Source: Acinetobacter amyesii (GTDB taxonomy: Bacteria > Pseudomonadota > Gammaproteobacteria > Pseudomonadales > Moraxellaceae). From it: a DNA stretch of 64,000 bases. The notes under the pieces are model-generated. The model was not told the origin of the DNA, ran no database searches, and was given only the letters and a program-made list of their open reading frames with translations. The stretch is from positions 178,667 to 242,666 of the forward strand of contig NZ_MVKX01000006.1 of the NCBI RefSeq assembly GCF_002018365.1. Reading direction: 5' to 3'. The position numbers were made by a program, and so were the translations under genes. Below are positions 1-9,750 of this stretch, piece by piece. How positions within the stretch are numbered: the stretch's first letter is position 1; each line of letters begins with the position of its first letter.

Positions 1-38
1 TCCATATACTCGAGCAGTGATCCTGAATCGCTAAACCA

Positions 39-64
39 CTTATATCGTTTTACTTCGATATAAG
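39..64. repeat. 9-bp inverted repeat upstream of argS
   Basis: The arms CTTATATCG (39-47) and CGATATAAG (56-64) are perfect complements around an 8-nt loop. No T-run follows on either strand, so a simple terminator is unlikely. It could be an operator or a leader hairpin of argS, or the end of an upstream gene outside the window. The role is unknown. Confidence 0.4.
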
Positions 65-176
65 CAATGCTTCACTTTTATCGAATATTTTTTATTCGCA
101 ACAAATGGGTTCACCTAAAGAGCCTGAAATTTGCTATATTTACCGTTTTTCTGCGACATTTATTTTTCGACTGATT

Positions 177-1967
177 ATGAATACGGCAATACAAGCAGCG
201 CTCGATCATGCAGTGCAATCCCTTCAAGCTGAAGGTGTACTCCCAACTGACTGGAACAATACTAGCAATTTGACCCGAACCAAAGACCGAAGCCACGGTG
301 ATTTTGCGTCAAACATTGCCATGATTGCCTCTAAAGCTGCAGGTATGAAGCCGCGTGATTTAGCCGAAAAAATTCTGGCGAATCTTCCAGAAGTCGCAGA
401 TATCAGCAAAGCAGAAATTGCAGGTCCTGGCTTTATTAACTTCTTTTTAAATGCTGACCAACGTTTTGCTGTCTTAGACCAAATTCAAGCTCAGAAAGAT
501 CAGTTCGGTCGTACACAGGCCAATGCTGAAAAACGTGTTCAAGTGGAATTCGTTTCAGCCAACCCTACATCTAGCCTACACGTTGGTCATGGTCGTGGCG
601 CAGCTTACGGTATGACCGTTGCCAATCTTCTTGAAGCAACAGGTGCCAAAGTTGACCGTGAATACTATGTCAACGATGCTGGCCGTCAAATGGATATCTT
701 GGCGACATCGACTTACTTGCGTTATTTAGAATTGACCGGTCAACAACTGGTCTTCCCTAAAAATGCATACCAAGGCGACTACGTTAAAGAAATCGCACAA
801 AGCATTATCGACAAAGATGGCGATGCTTATGTACGCCCTGTTGCCGACATCTACAAAGATGTTCCTGAAGATGTGCAATATGCTGCTGAACTCGATAGCG
901 AAGGCAATAAAGTCGTTGTTTCAGGCGATAAAGAAAAACACATTGATGGCCTAATTCATAATTCACAAAACCATTTGGCTGCGGGTTACCGTGTGTTCCA
1001 TCAAGCTGCGCTGAAAGCCATTCTTGATGACATTAAAGATGACCTCGGTGAGTTTGGCGTGACTTTCAATCAATGGTTCAGCGAAGCAACCTTGACTGAA
1101 AAAATTGATGAAGCATTACAAATGCTCGATCAACGTGGTTTCTTATACGAAAAAGATGGCAACATCTGGTTCAAATCAACTGAATTTGGTGATGAAAAAG
1201 ACCGTGTTGTAAAACGTCGTAATGGTCAAACTACGTACTTCGCATCTGACATTGCTTATCACTTAAATAAACTGCAACGCGGCTATACCGATATCGTGGA
1301 TATCTGGGGTTCAGACCACCACGGTTATATCGCACGTGTGAAAGCAGCGATTGATGCGCTTGGCTATGATTCTAAAAAATTGACTGTGCTATTGGTTCAA
1401 TTTGTGAGCCTATGGCGTGGCGGCGAGATGGTTCAAATGTCATCTCGTTCAGGTCAATTCGTGACTTTACGCGACTTACGTAAAGAAGTGGGCAACGATG
1501 CTGCTCGTTTCTACTACGTCATGCGTAAATCAGAACAACACATTGACTTCGACTTAGACCTTGCTGTATCTCAAAGCAAAGACAATGCGGTGTACTACAT
1601 CCAATACGCACACGCACGTATCTGCCGTATGCTCGAAAAAGCGGCTGCGACAGACGTTCAATTCTCTGCTGAAGCTGCACGTCAATTTGCAGCTAAACTT
1701 GAGTTAGAAGCTGAAACTGAAGTTCTTGCTAAACTTGCAGCTTATCCTGAAATTGTGGTTCGTGCAGCAAACAGCTATGAACCACATCAAGTGGGTAACT
1801 ACTTGAAAGAATTAGCGGCGTTGTTCCATGGTTGGTACAACGAAAATAAAGTCTTGGGTGATGATGCAGAACTGACTCAAGCGCGCTTATTACTGTCTGT
1901 AAACGTACAGCAAGTTTTACGCAATGGTCTTGAATTATTGGGTGTGAGTGCACCTGAATCAATGTAA
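177..1967 (+). CDS. argS: arginyl-tRNA synthetase
   Basis: Class I aminoacyl-tRNA synthetase that charges tRNA-Arg in the cytoplasm. From the ATG at 177 the protein is 596 residues, normal for the family. The class I HIGH signature reads HVGHG in a region starting SSLHVGHGRG, and the KMSKS region is the degenerate MVQMSSRSG typical of ArgS. The C-terminal all-alpha DALR anticodon-binding domain is recognisable (NAVYYIQYAHARICRM). An in-frame ATG at 105 would add 24 residues unlike the family start MNTAIQAALDHAV, so 177 is preferred, although no strong ribosome site precedes it. A hairpin terminator follows, and a SPOR-domain gene comes next on the same strand. Confidence 0.97.
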   Translation: MNTAIQAALDHAVQSLQAEGVLPTDWNNTSNLTRTKDRSHGDFASNIAMIASKAAGMKPRDLAEKILANLPEVADISKAEIAGPGFINFFLNADQRFAVLDQIQAQKDQFGRTQANAEKRVQVEFVSANPTSSLHVGHGRGAAYGMTVANLLEATGAKVDREYYVNDAGRQMDILATSTYLRYLELTGQQLVFPKNAYQGDYVKEIAQSIIDKDGDAYVRPVADIYKDVPEDVQYAAELDSEGNKVVVSGDKEKHIDGLIHNSQNHLAAGYRVFHQAALKAILDDIKDDLGEFGVTFNQWFSEATLTEKIDEALQMLDQRGFLYEKDGNIWFKSTEFGDEKDRVVKRRNGQTTYFASDIAYHLNKLQRGYTDIVDIWGSDHHGYIARVKAAIDALGYDSKKLTVLLVQFVSLWRGGEMVQMSSRSGQFVTLRDLRKEVGNDAARFYYVMRKSEQHIDFDLDLAVSQSKDNAVYYIQYAHARICRMLEKAAATDVQFSAEAARQFAAKLELEAETEVLAKLAAYPEIVVRAANSYEPHQVGNYLKELAALFHGWYNENKVLGDDAELTQARLLLSVNVQQVLRNGLELLGVSAPESM

Positions 1968-2023
1968 GCCATTCTTAGCATACGTTAGAATCCGTCCATG
2001 TATGACCATATACATTGACGCCT

Positions 2024-2051
2024 ATACAGGCTCTTTATGAGCCTGTATTTT
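2024..2051 (+). terminator. terminator after argS
   Basis: A perfect 10-bp stem, ATACAGGCTC / GAGCCTGTAT, with a 5-nt loop is followed by a short T-run. It lies 57 nt after the argS stop and separates argS from the SPOR gene. Confidence 0.7.
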
Positions 2052-2211
2052 CATGGATATTCAGTCTTCTTTTAATGAAAAATTGAAGATGTTGAAATTG
2101 TGAAAATTAAACATAAACAGCATGACAGTCATGTAATATATAATAATCAGAACTTGGTTTTGGGTCAGTTCCCACTAGGTTCGTAACAATTACAATTAAA
2201 GAGGTTTCCTC

Positions 2212-2811
2212 GTGTTTGGAAAAACGCAACGCGGTGTATCAGAGCGGCCGAATCAGCCTAAAAAACCATTGATTCCTGCATGGTTAGGTACACTTGTGAT
2301 CATTTTAATCGTGTTGAGTTTCTTGGTGGCCTTGATGTTATGGAAGCCATGGGAGCCGGTAAAACCGAAAGGTCAAATTACCTCTGAACACTACCAAGAA
2401 GAAACCAATAAAGATTACCGTTTTTATGATCTGTTGCCTCAGCAACAAGTCACCCCGATTCCAGATCAAGCTGTGCCTGAAACAGATACCAAAGAAACCG
2501 TGGTGATCGTTGAAGCACCTGAAACGGCTACCACTACACCGCCTGAGCCGGGCATTGAGGCCACAGAAACGACACCAGCTGCTGCAAGCTATATTTTGCA
2601 AGTGCGTAGCTATGATGACCCTGACCAAGCTGATGCCCGTCGTGCAGAAATTATTTTAAATGGCTTATCTGCCGATGTGATCCAAAGTAATGAAAATGGC
2701 AAAGTTTGGTATCGCGTCGTGTCTGGTCCCTATGATTCACAAGAAGCTGCCGTGATTGCACAGCAAACTTTGCGTCATAGCAGTATCGACTCGATTGTCG
2801 TAAAACGCTAA
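2212..2811 (+). CDS. SPOR-domain inner-membrane protein (cell division)
   Basis: 199-residue bitopic protein. A short basic cytoplasmic tail is followed by one membrane segment at about residues 24-46, then a Pro/Thr/Glu-rich periplasmic linker (about 50-122). The C-terminal SPOR domain (about 126-199) begins YILQVRSYDD and includes VWYRVVSGPYDSQEAA. SPOR domains bind glycan strands lacking stem peptides at the septum, so a role at the division site (FtsN/DedD type) is inferred. The start is GTG at 2212, preceded by AAAGAGG at a suitable distance. Its place just after argS recalls the argS-ftsN adjacency in gammaproteobacteria, but whether it is a true FtsN is not certain. Confidence 0.85.
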   Translation: MFGKTQRGVSERPNQPKKPLIPAWLGTLVIILIVLSFLVALMLWKPWEPVKPKGQITSEHYQEETNKDYRFYDLLPQQQVTPIPDQAVPETDTKETVVIVEAPETATTTPPEPGIEATETTPAAASYILQVRSYDDPDQADARRAEIILNGLSADVIQSNENGKVWYRVVSGPYDSQEAAVIAQQTLRHSSIDSIVVKR

Positions 2812-2822
2812 ATTTTGAACTT

Positions 2823-2850
2823 AAAAAAAGCGCCTGATGGCGCTTTTTTT
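2823..2850. terminator. bidirectional terminator
   Basis: The hairpin AAGCGCC-TGAT-GGCGCTT is flanked by an A-run on the left and a T-run on the right, so it can end transcription from both sides. It lies between the SPOR gene and psd. Confidence 0.85.
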
Positions 2851-2955
2851 ATTCCTTCCTTTAATAAAGGGAGTTTAGAAGGGATTCTTTTTTGAATAAA
2901 TCAGCTTAGCTCAAAAACCTCTCCCTACCCCTATCCTAAAAGGAAAGGGAATTGC

Positions 2956-3807
2956 TTAAATGGTATGTCCTAAAGCTTCACCCATTACCACAGTAGAGTT
3001 GGCTTTAAAGGTCGCATCCCATTGCATTTTGTTTTCTTCAAACAATACAACCGCTGTTGAACCTAAATAGAAACGGCCCAATTCTGCACCTTTTTCTAAG
3101 AATAAATCGTGTTGATTCAGTTCCAAACGCCCTGTCGGTTTAACTTTACCTGTAGCCACGGTTTCAATACCTGCCACGATCATTGCACCCACCAGTACAA
3201 CCGCCATACGACCAACTTCTGTATCAAATAAGCAGACCATGCGTTCATTACGAGCGAATAAACCCGGAATATTTTCAGCAGTGGTTTGGTTTACAGAGAA
3301 TAATTCACCCGGTACATACAAGGTTTCTGTCAATGTCCCTGCAAATGGCATATGTACACGGTGGTAGTCTTTTGGAGACAAATAAACCGTAGCAAACTGA
3401 CCATTTTTAAACGGCTCAGCCAATTGTGGATCGGCAATTAGGTTTTCAACAGTGAACTTCTGCCCTTTGGCCTGAAATACATCACCATTTTCAATTTTAC
3501 CCAGTTGTGAAATCGCACCATCTGCGGGTGAAACAACACTGGATGGATCTGCATCGACTGCACGCACGCCTTCTTTTAAAGAGCGAGTGAAAAATTCATT
3601 GAATGATTTAAATTTTAGAGCATTGCTTTGCTCAGCAATCGACATGTCGATGCCATACTGCGCTTTAAATGCGGTAATCACGGCATTTTTCACCACAGGG
3701 TTTTCGCTTGCAGCCAATTTACCGACGATACGTGATAATTTGTGCTGTGGAACAACACGCTGAGCTTGAATAAAAATTTGTTTTTTTAACTGAGATGTAA
3801 GGCTCAA
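2956..3807 (-). CDS. psd: phosphatidylserine decarboxylase proenzyme
   Basis: Makes phosphatidylethanolamine from phosphatidylserine at the inner membrane. The 283-residue proenzyme carries the self-cleavage motif LGST (248-251); Ser250 becomes the pyruvoyl group. The conserved SPADG (93-97) and DYHRVHMP (147-154) supply the Asp and His that assist cleavage. The start codon is TTG (complement of 3805-3807), and the stop TGA of the upstream rhodanese gene overlaps it in the tetranucleotide TTGA. This suggests translational coupling with the upstream gene. Confidence 0.95.
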   Translation of the reverse strand: MSLTSQLKKQIFIQAQRVVPQHKLSRIVGKLAASENPVVKNAVITAFKAQYGIDMSIAEQSNALKFKSFNEFFTRSLKEGVRAVDADPSSVVSPADGAISQLGKIENGDVFQAKGQKFTVENLIADPQLAEPFKNGQFATVYLSPKDYHRVHMPFAGTLTETLYVPGELFSVNQTTAENIPGLFARNERMVCLFDTEVGRMAVVLVGAMIVAGIETVATGKVKPTGRLELNQHDLFLEKGAELGRFYLGSTAVVLFEENKMQWDATFKANSTVVMGEALGHTI

Positions 3808-4652
3808 GACGGCAACTCTCCGGTGATCACAGGACTATCGAGTCGGTTGCCCCACTCGCTCCACGCACCATCATAAGCTTGAATATTCCAACCGAGTAAA
3901 CGTCCCAGTATATAAGCTAGGCCCGACCGATGATGGGACTGACAATACACCACCACAGGTTCGTTTAAATTGAATCCCAATTGTTCTAAGCGTTGTTGTG
4001 TGCGTTCTAAAGGATGCAATTTTAAATGATTTTCTCGGTTAAGGGCAGTACTCCATTCAAAATGAAGTGCCCCCGGAATGTGACCGCCGCGTCGCGCTGC
4101 TAAACGTAAGCCTGTATATTCATCTTCGGTACGGCAGTCCCACACTTGGATCTGCTCCTGCTGCACACGAGCCAATAGCTCTTCATAGTCGGTTTGATAC
4201 TGAGCACGCGCCTCTGCACTGACTTCAACCAATGGGCTCACGGGTTCAAATTGCTCAATTTCAGACGAGGTCGGTAAGCCTGCCCCAAGCCAAGCATGGA
4301 TGCCGCCATTGAGTAGACTGGTATGTTCAAAACCGAGGCAATGTAAGTTCCAAATCAGTCGGCCAGCCCATGCCCCACCTTCATCGTCATACACCACCAC
4401 ATGATGTTCTGGACTGATATTCAGATAGCGAATGAGCTGTTCTAAGCCAGCTTGGTCAGGTAATAGTCCCATCGCTTGTTCTTCTTGGCGCACCAACAAT
4501 TTTGGCTGGACATGCAGTGCATGTGGAATATGCAACTGGTCATAAACCGAACGACGACTCAAATCGACGATCCGTAGTTTTTCATTGCCCAGATGTGGAA
4601 CCAATTCTTCCGCTTCAATCAGCAGACCAAAATTCAGTGTAGATGCTGTCAT
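3804..4652 (-). CDS. two-domain rhodanese-type sulfurtransferase
   Basis: Thiosulfate/3-mercaptopyruvate sulfurtransferase family: an inactive N-terminal rhodanese domain followed by an active C-terminal one. The active-site loop is [12 protein letters not shown] with Cys237 (numbered from the chosen start). The loop is longer and more His-rich than the CRXGX[R/T] of classical rhodanese, so the donor is uncertain. The start ATG at 4652 gives [12 protein letters not shown], where family similarity begins; an ATG at 4697 would add 15 unlikely residues. It overlaps psd by 4 nt, an arrangement also seen in related gammaproteobacteria, where the gene is often labelled rhodanese or sseA-like. Confidence 0.88.
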   Translation of the reverse strand: MTASTLNFGLLIEAEELVPHLGNEKLRIVDLSRRSVYDQLHIPHALHVQPKLLVRQEEQAMGLLPDQAGLEQLIRYLNISPEHHVVVYDDEGGAWAGRLIWNLHCLGFEHTSLLNGGIHAWLGAGLPTSSEIEQFEPVSPLVEVSAEARAQYQTDYEELLARVQQEQIQVWDCRTEDEYTGLRLAARRGGHIPGALHFEWSTALNRENHLKLHPLERTQQRLEQLGFNLNEPVVVYCQSHHRSGLAYILGRLLGWNIQAYDGAWSEWGNRLDSPVITGELPS

Positions 4653-4754
4653 CGTTGTTCGTGTTGTATTTTGTGCGATTAAATTCGATCTTAGCATAAG
4701 TCATTTTCACTATTATTCTGAATTTTTGCATTCCTTTAGCAATATTTTAGATAA

Positions 4755-4781
4755 TAAAAAACCGGATCTCAGATCCGGTTG
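4755..4781 (-). terminator. terminator after pncB
   Basis: Read leftwards, the stem AACCGGATCT / AGATCCGGTT is followed by a T-run. It lies just past the pncB stop. Confidence 0.8.
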
Positions 4782-4804
4782 TTGATACATCGCGACATTC
4801 GCAA

Positions 4805-6013
4805 TTATTTGGCATCTTCTGGGATGTCAAACACCTGACGTAGATACGCCAAGAAAGTATCGTTATCCGTCATGGTTTTACCCGGACTATCTGAGATTTT
4901 TGCCACGGATTGACCATTACATTCCACCAGTTTCAGTACGATATTCAGCGCAGTTTGCCCCATATCATTGGTCAAGTTGGTACCAATACCAAAGCTGACT
5001 TGGAAACGGTCTTTGAAGTAATTATGCAGATCCCAGGCTTTTTCGATATTTAGACCATCACTAAAGGTCAGCATTTTACTTTTGCTATCGACTTTAAGCT
5101 TTTTGTAATGTGCATAGGCTTTATCGCCCCATTCATACGGGTCGCCACTGTCATGACGTAAACCGTCGAATAATTTAGCAAAGTACAAATCGAAGTCACG
5201 TAAGAACGCATCCATACCAACCACGTCAGTCAAAGCTATCCCAAGGTCACCACGGTATTCTTGAACCCAAGTTTCCAGTGCCGCTTTTTGAAAGTCACGT
5301 AATCGAACATCGAGCGCTTGGAACGCCTGCAAGAATTCATGTGCCATAGTACCGATCGGAATAATATTCAAATCTTTGGCAATCAGGACATTACTTGTGC
5401 CACGGAAAATATTTGGAACGGCTTGATAAAATTCAGCAATCACATGTTTTTGCCATTCGTAGCTATAACGACGGCGTGTCCCAAAATCAGAGACTAAGAA
5501 TGGTGGATCTTTTGGATTTTGTGCCGCTTCGTATTGTTTTAACAGCGCAATTTTATGTTGAAGACGACGCTCACCTTCAACCAATATCTCTGGGGTACGA
5601 ATACGTTGGAAATACAGTTCATTGACGATCGCCAAGACAAAGATTTCAAACATCATCGCTTGAACCATTGGGCCTTCTACCCAAATATCTAAACGACCTT
5701 CTTCATCAATGCCGGCTTTAATAAAACGACGTTTGAGCTGGAATAATTCAAGATAATCAACAAAATCGCTTTTAATAAAACGTAAACTGCGTAAATACTG
5801 CAATTCATCTTCTTTAAACTTCAACTGACACAGCATGTCGAGTTGCGTGTTTAAATCATCCAAAATTTCGACCAGTGGATAGGCTGTATCATCCAAGTTA
5901 CGGCAGCGAAAGTGATACACACTATGGGTTTGCGGAAATTTGTGTAACACCACCTGAAGCATGGTGAATTTATACAGATCTGTGTCTAATAAGGATTGGA
6001 TGATTGGAGACAT
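4805..6013 (-). CDS. pncB: nicotinate phosphoribosyltransferase
   Basis: Joins nicotinate and PRPP, with ATP, to give nicotinate mononucleotide in the Preiss-Handler route to NAD. The 402 residues match the bacterial family in length. Visible signatures are the N-terminal [19 protein letters not shown] (175-182), GTMAHE with the probable phosphorylated His225, RHDSGDP (286-292) and [10 protein letters not shown] near the C-terminus. It is transcribed alone, with a terminator right after the stop. Together with pncA at 16.4-17.1 kb it supplies both steps that recover nicotinamide. Confidence 0.96.
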   Translation of the reverse strand: MSPIIQSLLDTDLYKFTMLQVVLHKFPQTHSVYHFRCRNLDDTAYPLVEILDDLNTQLDMLCQLKFKEDELQYLRSLRFIKSDFVDYLELFQLKRRFIKAGIDEEGRLDIWVEGPMVQAMMFEIFVLAIVNELYFQRIRTPEILVEGERRLQHKIALLKQYEAAQNPKDPPFLVSDFGTRRRYSYEWQKHVIAEFYQAVPNIFRGTSNVLIAKDLNIIPIGTMAHEFLQAFQALDVRLRDFQKAALETWVQEYRGDLGIALTDVVGMDAFLRDFDLYFAKLFDGLRHDSGDPYEWGDKAYAHYKKLKVDSKSKMLTFSDGLNIEKAWDLHNYFKDRFQVSFGIGTNLTNDMGQTALNIVLKLVECNGQSVAKISDSPGKTMTDNDTFLAYLRQVFDIPEDAK

Positions 6014-6159
6014 AAAGACTTTCAGTTTTTATCAACTCTTTGCATTAAAGCATACTTTATTGATAAAAAGCCGATTGATTTAGTGGAATAACTTATAAAT
6101 CACCACGATTCATCGACTTTTTTCAATTTTTTTGCTAAAGCTGAGCGCGATCAAGCTCA

Positions 6160-6660
6160 CTATTTTTTGAGCAACTGTCGATATTTTTCTTCTTGACCAA
6201 ATTCACGTGCAAACTGCTCTGCAGTCTTTTGCCCCGTTTTTTTGGCATTGGCATCACAGTCCACTTGGCGTAATTGCTTTGCAATCGCCCATTCCAATTT
6301 AAACATGGCACCCATCAATGCAGTATTGCCTTTATTGTCCCGTGCGCAGCGGTCTGCACCATGTTCCAGCAAACGAGTCACAATATTTTGATGACCATAA
6401 TAGGTCGCCATCATTAGTGGTGTAAAACCCGAGGCATTGCGTACATCGACTGGAAAACCATGCTTGAGAAACTCATTGATGACTTCTTCATTGCCGGTTT
6501 TGGCTGCGGCAAAGAAGATCGCAATCAATTCCTGTTGTGAGGTCATCTGATCGCTTGCAGACGCTTTAGCGGGGGAGATATCTTCCGCGATTGCCACGTT
6601 TGCGAATGCGGAACCAAACGCAAGAAGACTGGCTAAAGTCAAATGCTGCATAACTTTCAT
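6160..6660 (-). CDS. periplasmic ankyrin-repeat protein, AnkB-like partner of catalase
   Basis: 166 residues from the ATG at 6660, which has GGAG six nt upstream; an ATG at 6672 would swallow this ribosome site. A signal peptide (MKVMQHLTLASLLAFGSAFA) with likely cleavage near residue 25 is followed by about three ankyrin repeats (NEEVINEFLKHGFPVDVRNA, GFTPLMMATYYGHQNIVTRL, GNTALMGAMFKLEWAIAKQL). It sits directly downstream of a secreted catalase on the same strand. Pseudomonas aeruginosa katB-ankB has the same arrangement, and AnkB there is needed for full KatB activity. That the protein supports the catalase is inferred from this context. Confidence 0.85.
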   Translation of the reverse strand: MKVMQHLTLASLLAFGSAFANVAIAEDISPAKASASDQMTSQQELIAIFFAAAKTGNEEVINEFLKHGFPVDVRNASGFTPLMMATYYGHQNIVTRLLEHGADRCARDNKGNTALMGAMFKLEWAIAKQLRQVDCDANAKKTGQKTAEQFAREFGQEEKYRQLLKK

Positions 6661-6740
6661 GATGAACTCCAACAGAAATCGAATGTAGAATTGAATTGGA
6701 AATAATTCATTTCATTAAAAATAAATATTTAAGGAGTGCC

Positions 6741-6784
6741 TATGAAACTCCCCCTAGGGTGCAGGAAAGGTATGGAGCTTCATA
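6741..6784 (-). repeat. imperfect inverted repeat between catalase and ankyrin genes
   Basis: The arms TATGAAACTCC (6741-6751) and GGAGCTTCATA (6774-6784) pair at 10 of 11 positions around a 22-nt loop that contains CCCCTAGGG. There is no T-run. It may be an attenuator or mRNA-stabilising hairpin that lowers ankyrin gene expression relative to the catalase. Confidence 0.4.
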
Positions 6785-6842
6785 GGACTTTTTTGAGGTA
6801 ACGTTCTAGACCCTAGTTACCAATCCTTCAGACTGATCGAAA

Positions 6843-8360
6843 TTAGTCTTTCAGTTGTGCTGCTTTGGCTTTTACAGTTGCAAGGTTACCGTTTACTGCT
6901 TTGGTCATACGCATACCGTAATCTGCATCTGCTTTGTAGAAGTAAGACAACATGATGTGCTTGGTCTCAGAATCTTTTACGTTGCCAAGATCCGCAGCCA
7001 AATTCATGATTAAATCGTCTTTTTCTTTAGCAGTGTATGAACGGTAAAGCTCACCCGCTTGCTTGAAGTTTTGCTCTTTGGTACCGATCTGTTGAACTGT
7101 GCCTGTCAGCGGTGTTTGAACTGCACGTGCTTTCTCAGTTGCAGCTTTAGGCTCTTTACGGCTTGGCTCGTAGTTCACGTCAGAATCACGCTCGCTAACA
7201 TTCATGTAGCCATCTTGGTTGTTGTTGTTAACAGCAACAAGCGGACGGTTTACTGGAATTTGCTGGTGGTTCGCGCCTAAACGGTACATTTGAGTATCTG
7301 AGTAAGAGAAGATACGACCTTGTAATAGACGGTCTTCTGAAGGCTCGATACCTGGAACTAAGTTACCTGGAGCCAATGCCACTTGTTCAGTTTCATTGAA
7401 GAAGTTTTTCGGCATACGGTTCAGCGTTAAAGTCCCCACTTTGGTTTCTTTCACTAGATCTGTAGGCCAGATTTTTGTTGGATCAAGCGGGTCAAAATCA
7501 AAGCTGTTTAAATCTTTAGGATCTAACACTTGGATATAAAGATCCCATTTCGGGAATTTACCAGCGTTGATGTTGTTATAAAGATCGTTAGTCAAGTGGT
7601 TGAAATCTTTACCTTGTTGCTCAGCAGCTTCTTTAACGTTCAGACCTTTCACGCCTTGTTTAGAGCGGAAGTTGAATTTAACGTATTTGTATTCGCCTTT
7701 GTCGTTATAAAGCTTATACGCATGTACACCAAAGCCGTCTTGTTCGCGGTAGCTGGTAGGCACACCTTGGTTACCATACACATAAGTCAACATGTTGGTT
7801 GCCCATGGCTGGCTAGACAAGAAGTCAAATACGCGGTTTGCGTCTTGAACGTTGTTGATTGGGCTAGGCTTCATCGCATGGATGAAGTCTGGGAATTTGA
7901 TCGCATCACGGATGAAGAATACTGGAGTTTGGTTACCCACTAAGTCCCAGTTGCCTTCTTGTGTATAGAACTTGATCGCAAAACCGTGCGGGTCACGTAA
8001 AGTTTCTGGAGAACCTTTACCGTGAATTACAGTCGAGAAACGTAAGAAAACTGGAGTCTTGGTACCTGCTTTGAACAATGAAGCAATGGTTAGATCAGAT
8101 AAATCTTTAGTTGCAACGAATTCACCATAAGCACCTGTACCACGGGCATGTACCACACGCTCAGGAATACGCTCACGACCAAAACGTTGTAATTTTTGAA
8201 CCAATTGTACGTCTTGAAGTAGAACTGAACCATTAGGACCCGCAGTAATCGAGTTTTGGTTATCGCCTACTGGTGCACCATTGTCTTTGGTTAATGGCGC
8301 TGCTTGAGTCGCCGCTGTTGCTGTTGCTAACATCGCAACCAATAAAGAACGCTTAAACAT
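6843..8360 (-). CDS. katB: secreted small-subunit haem catalase, KatB-like
   Basis: Breaks hydrogen peroxide down to water and oxygen. 505 residues with a clear signal peptide (MFKRSLLVAMLATATAATQA, cleavage near 20/21), so probably periplasmic. The catalytic His71 is in RIPERVVHARG and the catalytic Asn143 in VGNQTPVFF. The proximal haem tyrosine Y353 is in RIFSYSDTQMYRLG. Length and signal peptide fit the P. aeruginosa KatB type rather than the large-subunit HPII type. The downstream ankyrin gene strengthens this reading. The upstream region is AT-rich and may hold a peroxide-responsive promoter, but I see no convincing OxyR site. Confidence 0.93.
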   Translation of the reverse strand: MFKRSLLVAMLATATAATQAAPLTKDNGAPVGDNQNSITAGPNGSVLLQDVQLVQKLQRFGRERIPERVVHARGTGAYGEFVATKDLSDLTIASLFKAGTKTPVFLRFSTVIHGKGSPETLRDPHGFAIKFYTQEGNWDLVGNQTPVFFIRDAIKFPDFIHAMKPSPINNVQDANRVFDFLSSQPWATNMLTYVYGNQGVPTSYREQDGFGVHAYKLYNDKGEYKYVKFNFRSKQGVKGLNVKEAAEQQGKDFNHLTNDLYNNINAGKFPKWDLYIQVLDPKDLNSFDFDPLDPTKIWPTDLVKETKVGTLTLNRMPKNFFNETEQVALAPGNLVPGIEPSEDRLLQGRIFSYSDTQMYRLGANHQQIPVNRPLVAVNNNNQDGYMNVSERDSDVNYEPSRKEPKAATEKARAVQTPLTGTVQQIGTKEQNFKQAGELYRSYTAKEKDDLIMNLAADLGNVKDSETKHIMLSYFYKADADYGMRMTKAVNGNLATVKAKAAQLKD

Positions 8361-8589
8361 CGTCTTAATCTCTCTGTTAAATACCTTTCCTGCCCCGCAA
8401 AGATACTGGCATTCAATAAATAGATAAAACAGATTATTTTTATAAATTCAATCGTATTATTAGATTTATAAAAAATATACAGTTCATTTTCAAATATTTG
8501 AGCACAAAATTTCCTACACATCGCCTCGAAAGAATGCTGTCTTTGCTACAATTCCTGCCCTATGTTCAATTTTCTACTCGGAAGAAGTT

Positions 8590-9030
8590 ATGCGGGCCTT
8601 GTTACAACGTGTTTTAGAAGCCAAAGTGGTGGTCGATGGTGAGATCACGGGTGAAATTAATCACGGTATTTTGGTGTTTTTAGGACTTGGCAAAGCTGAC
8701 GATTTAGAAAAAGGCAAAAAGCTGATCGATAAGATCTTGAAATACCGCTTTTTTGATGATGAACAAGGCAAGATGGGCTGGAATGTCAGTCAAGCCGGCG
8801 GCGGTATCCTCTTGGTGTCTCAATTTACCCTGATGGCGCAAACGCAAAAAGGCCTGCGCCCCGATTTTGGCCCTGCCATGCCGCCAAGCGATGCCAAAGC
8901 ACTGTATGAACAGTTGGTCGATTACACCACGAGCCAATATGACCATGTACAAACAGGCATCTTTGCTGCCGACATGAAAGTGCATTTGGTCAATGACGGT
9001 CCAGTGACCTTTAATTTAGAAGTTGAATAA
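8590..9030 (+). CDS. dtd: D-aminoacyl-tRNA deacylase
   Basis: Removes D-amino acids (and glycine from tRNA-Ala) from mischarged tRNAs. At 146 residues it is the usual size. The two family signatures are present: SQFTL at 77-81 and the Gly-cisPro motif in NDGPVTF (GP at 137-138). The start ATG follows GGAAGAAGTT. It is divergent from the catalase gene and ends in a strong terminator. Confidence 0.96.
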   Translation: MRALLQRVLEAKVVVDGEITGEINHGILVFLGLGKADDLEKGKKLIDKILKYRFFDDEQGKMGWNVSQAGGGILLVSQFTLMAQTQKGLRPDFGPAMPPSDAKALYEQLVDYTTSQYDHVQTGIFAADMKVHLVNDGPVTFNLEVE

Positions 9031-9042
9031 CCACTGAAGCAT

Positions 9043-9074
9043 TAAAAAAAGCCCTCAAAAGAGGGCTTTTTTTT
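9043..9074. terminator. bidirectional terminator
   Basis: The hairpin AGCCCTC-AAAA-GAGGGCT, with an A-run before and a T-run after, lies between the convergent dtd and SCP2-domain genes. Confidence 0.9.
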
Positions 9075-9114
9075 AAATCCTCCCCGCTAAAGGAGGGAAA
9101 GCAAGGCGTAAATC

Positions 9115-9594
9115 TTACTTACCTGTTTTTTCTTTAATAAACGCACGTGCGATTTTAATTTTTTCTTTAACAGGTTTTGGAAGTTTAGGTGGAATTAATT
9201 TCGCCACTTGGTTAAACCACACCAATAGACCAAAATCACCTTCCATTTTAATACTGCCATTTTGCATACCGGTCATAAATGCTGTTGGGTCACCTTTCAT
9301 CAAGGTTTTTACGCCCTGTTCGCTGTCCGCAAATTGCAAAATAAAGTCTGCTTTTTCAGCATCGCCTGAAACAGTATCAATCTGTCCATTATTTACAATA
9401 ATTTGACGTGCAACACCCAAATCTGTACCGATTTGAATGCGGAATTGACGTTCATGAACCAATTCAATGAATTTAGGGCTAGTACGTGCAAGCTGTTTCA
9501 TACGAAGCGCTAAACCTGCCACGAGTAAATCAAGTGGATCCGTACTGACATCAACTAAAGGTAGTTTTACGACAGGAATTGATGATAGTTTCAT
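9115..9594 (-). CDS. SCP2 sterol-binding fold protein
   Basis: 159 residues. Residues about 25-125 carry the sterol carrier protein 2 fold pattern (IQIGTDLGVARQIIVNNGQI, ADFILQFADSEQGVKTLMKGDPTAF and the following GSIKMEGDF). Such domains bind hydrophobic ligands. In ubiquinone assembly the protein UbiJ uses one, but this protein is shorter and not next to ubiE/ubiB, so no role is assigned. The C-terminal tail is Lys-rich (KLPKPVKEKIKIARAFIKEK), which may contact membrane or acidic partners. Confidence 0.8.
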   Translation of the reverse strand: MKLSSIPVVKLPLVDVSTDPLDLLVAGLALRMKQLARTSPKFIELVHERQFRIQIGTDLGVARQIIVNNGQIDTVSGDAEKADFILQFADSEQGVKTLMKGDPTAFMTGMQNGSIKMEGDFGLLVWFNQVAKLIPPKLPKPVKEKIKIARAFIKEKTGK

Positions 9595-9701
9595 GACTTA
9601 AAGCCTATTGTAATTGTTGGAAAATTGACTGGCTTCATCCTACCATAACTTGGCTTTTGAGAAGTAAGGCTTTGTATCTCAAATCGGACTAATGCGTTCA
9701 T

Positions 9702-9728
9702 AAAAAAATGCGCCCTTAGGCGCATTTT
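9702..9728 (-). terminator. terminator after the small membrane protein gene
   Basis: Read leftwards, the hairpin AATGCGCC-TAAG-GGCGCATT is followed by seven T. Confidence 0.85.
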
Positions 9729-9750
9729 CATTGAAATTTTGTTCTGGCAC

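Noticed and set aside
2895..2952. Pyrimidine-rich stretch CTCTCCCTACCCC with purine-rich partner as a repeat element
   Set aside because: Only weak pairing and no second clear copy in the window; a similar short stretch near 9080 is too short to call.
8361..8589. OxyR binding site upstream of the catalase
   Set aside because: Only loose ATAG-like half sites in AT-rich sequence; spacing does not fit the OxyR consensus convincingly.
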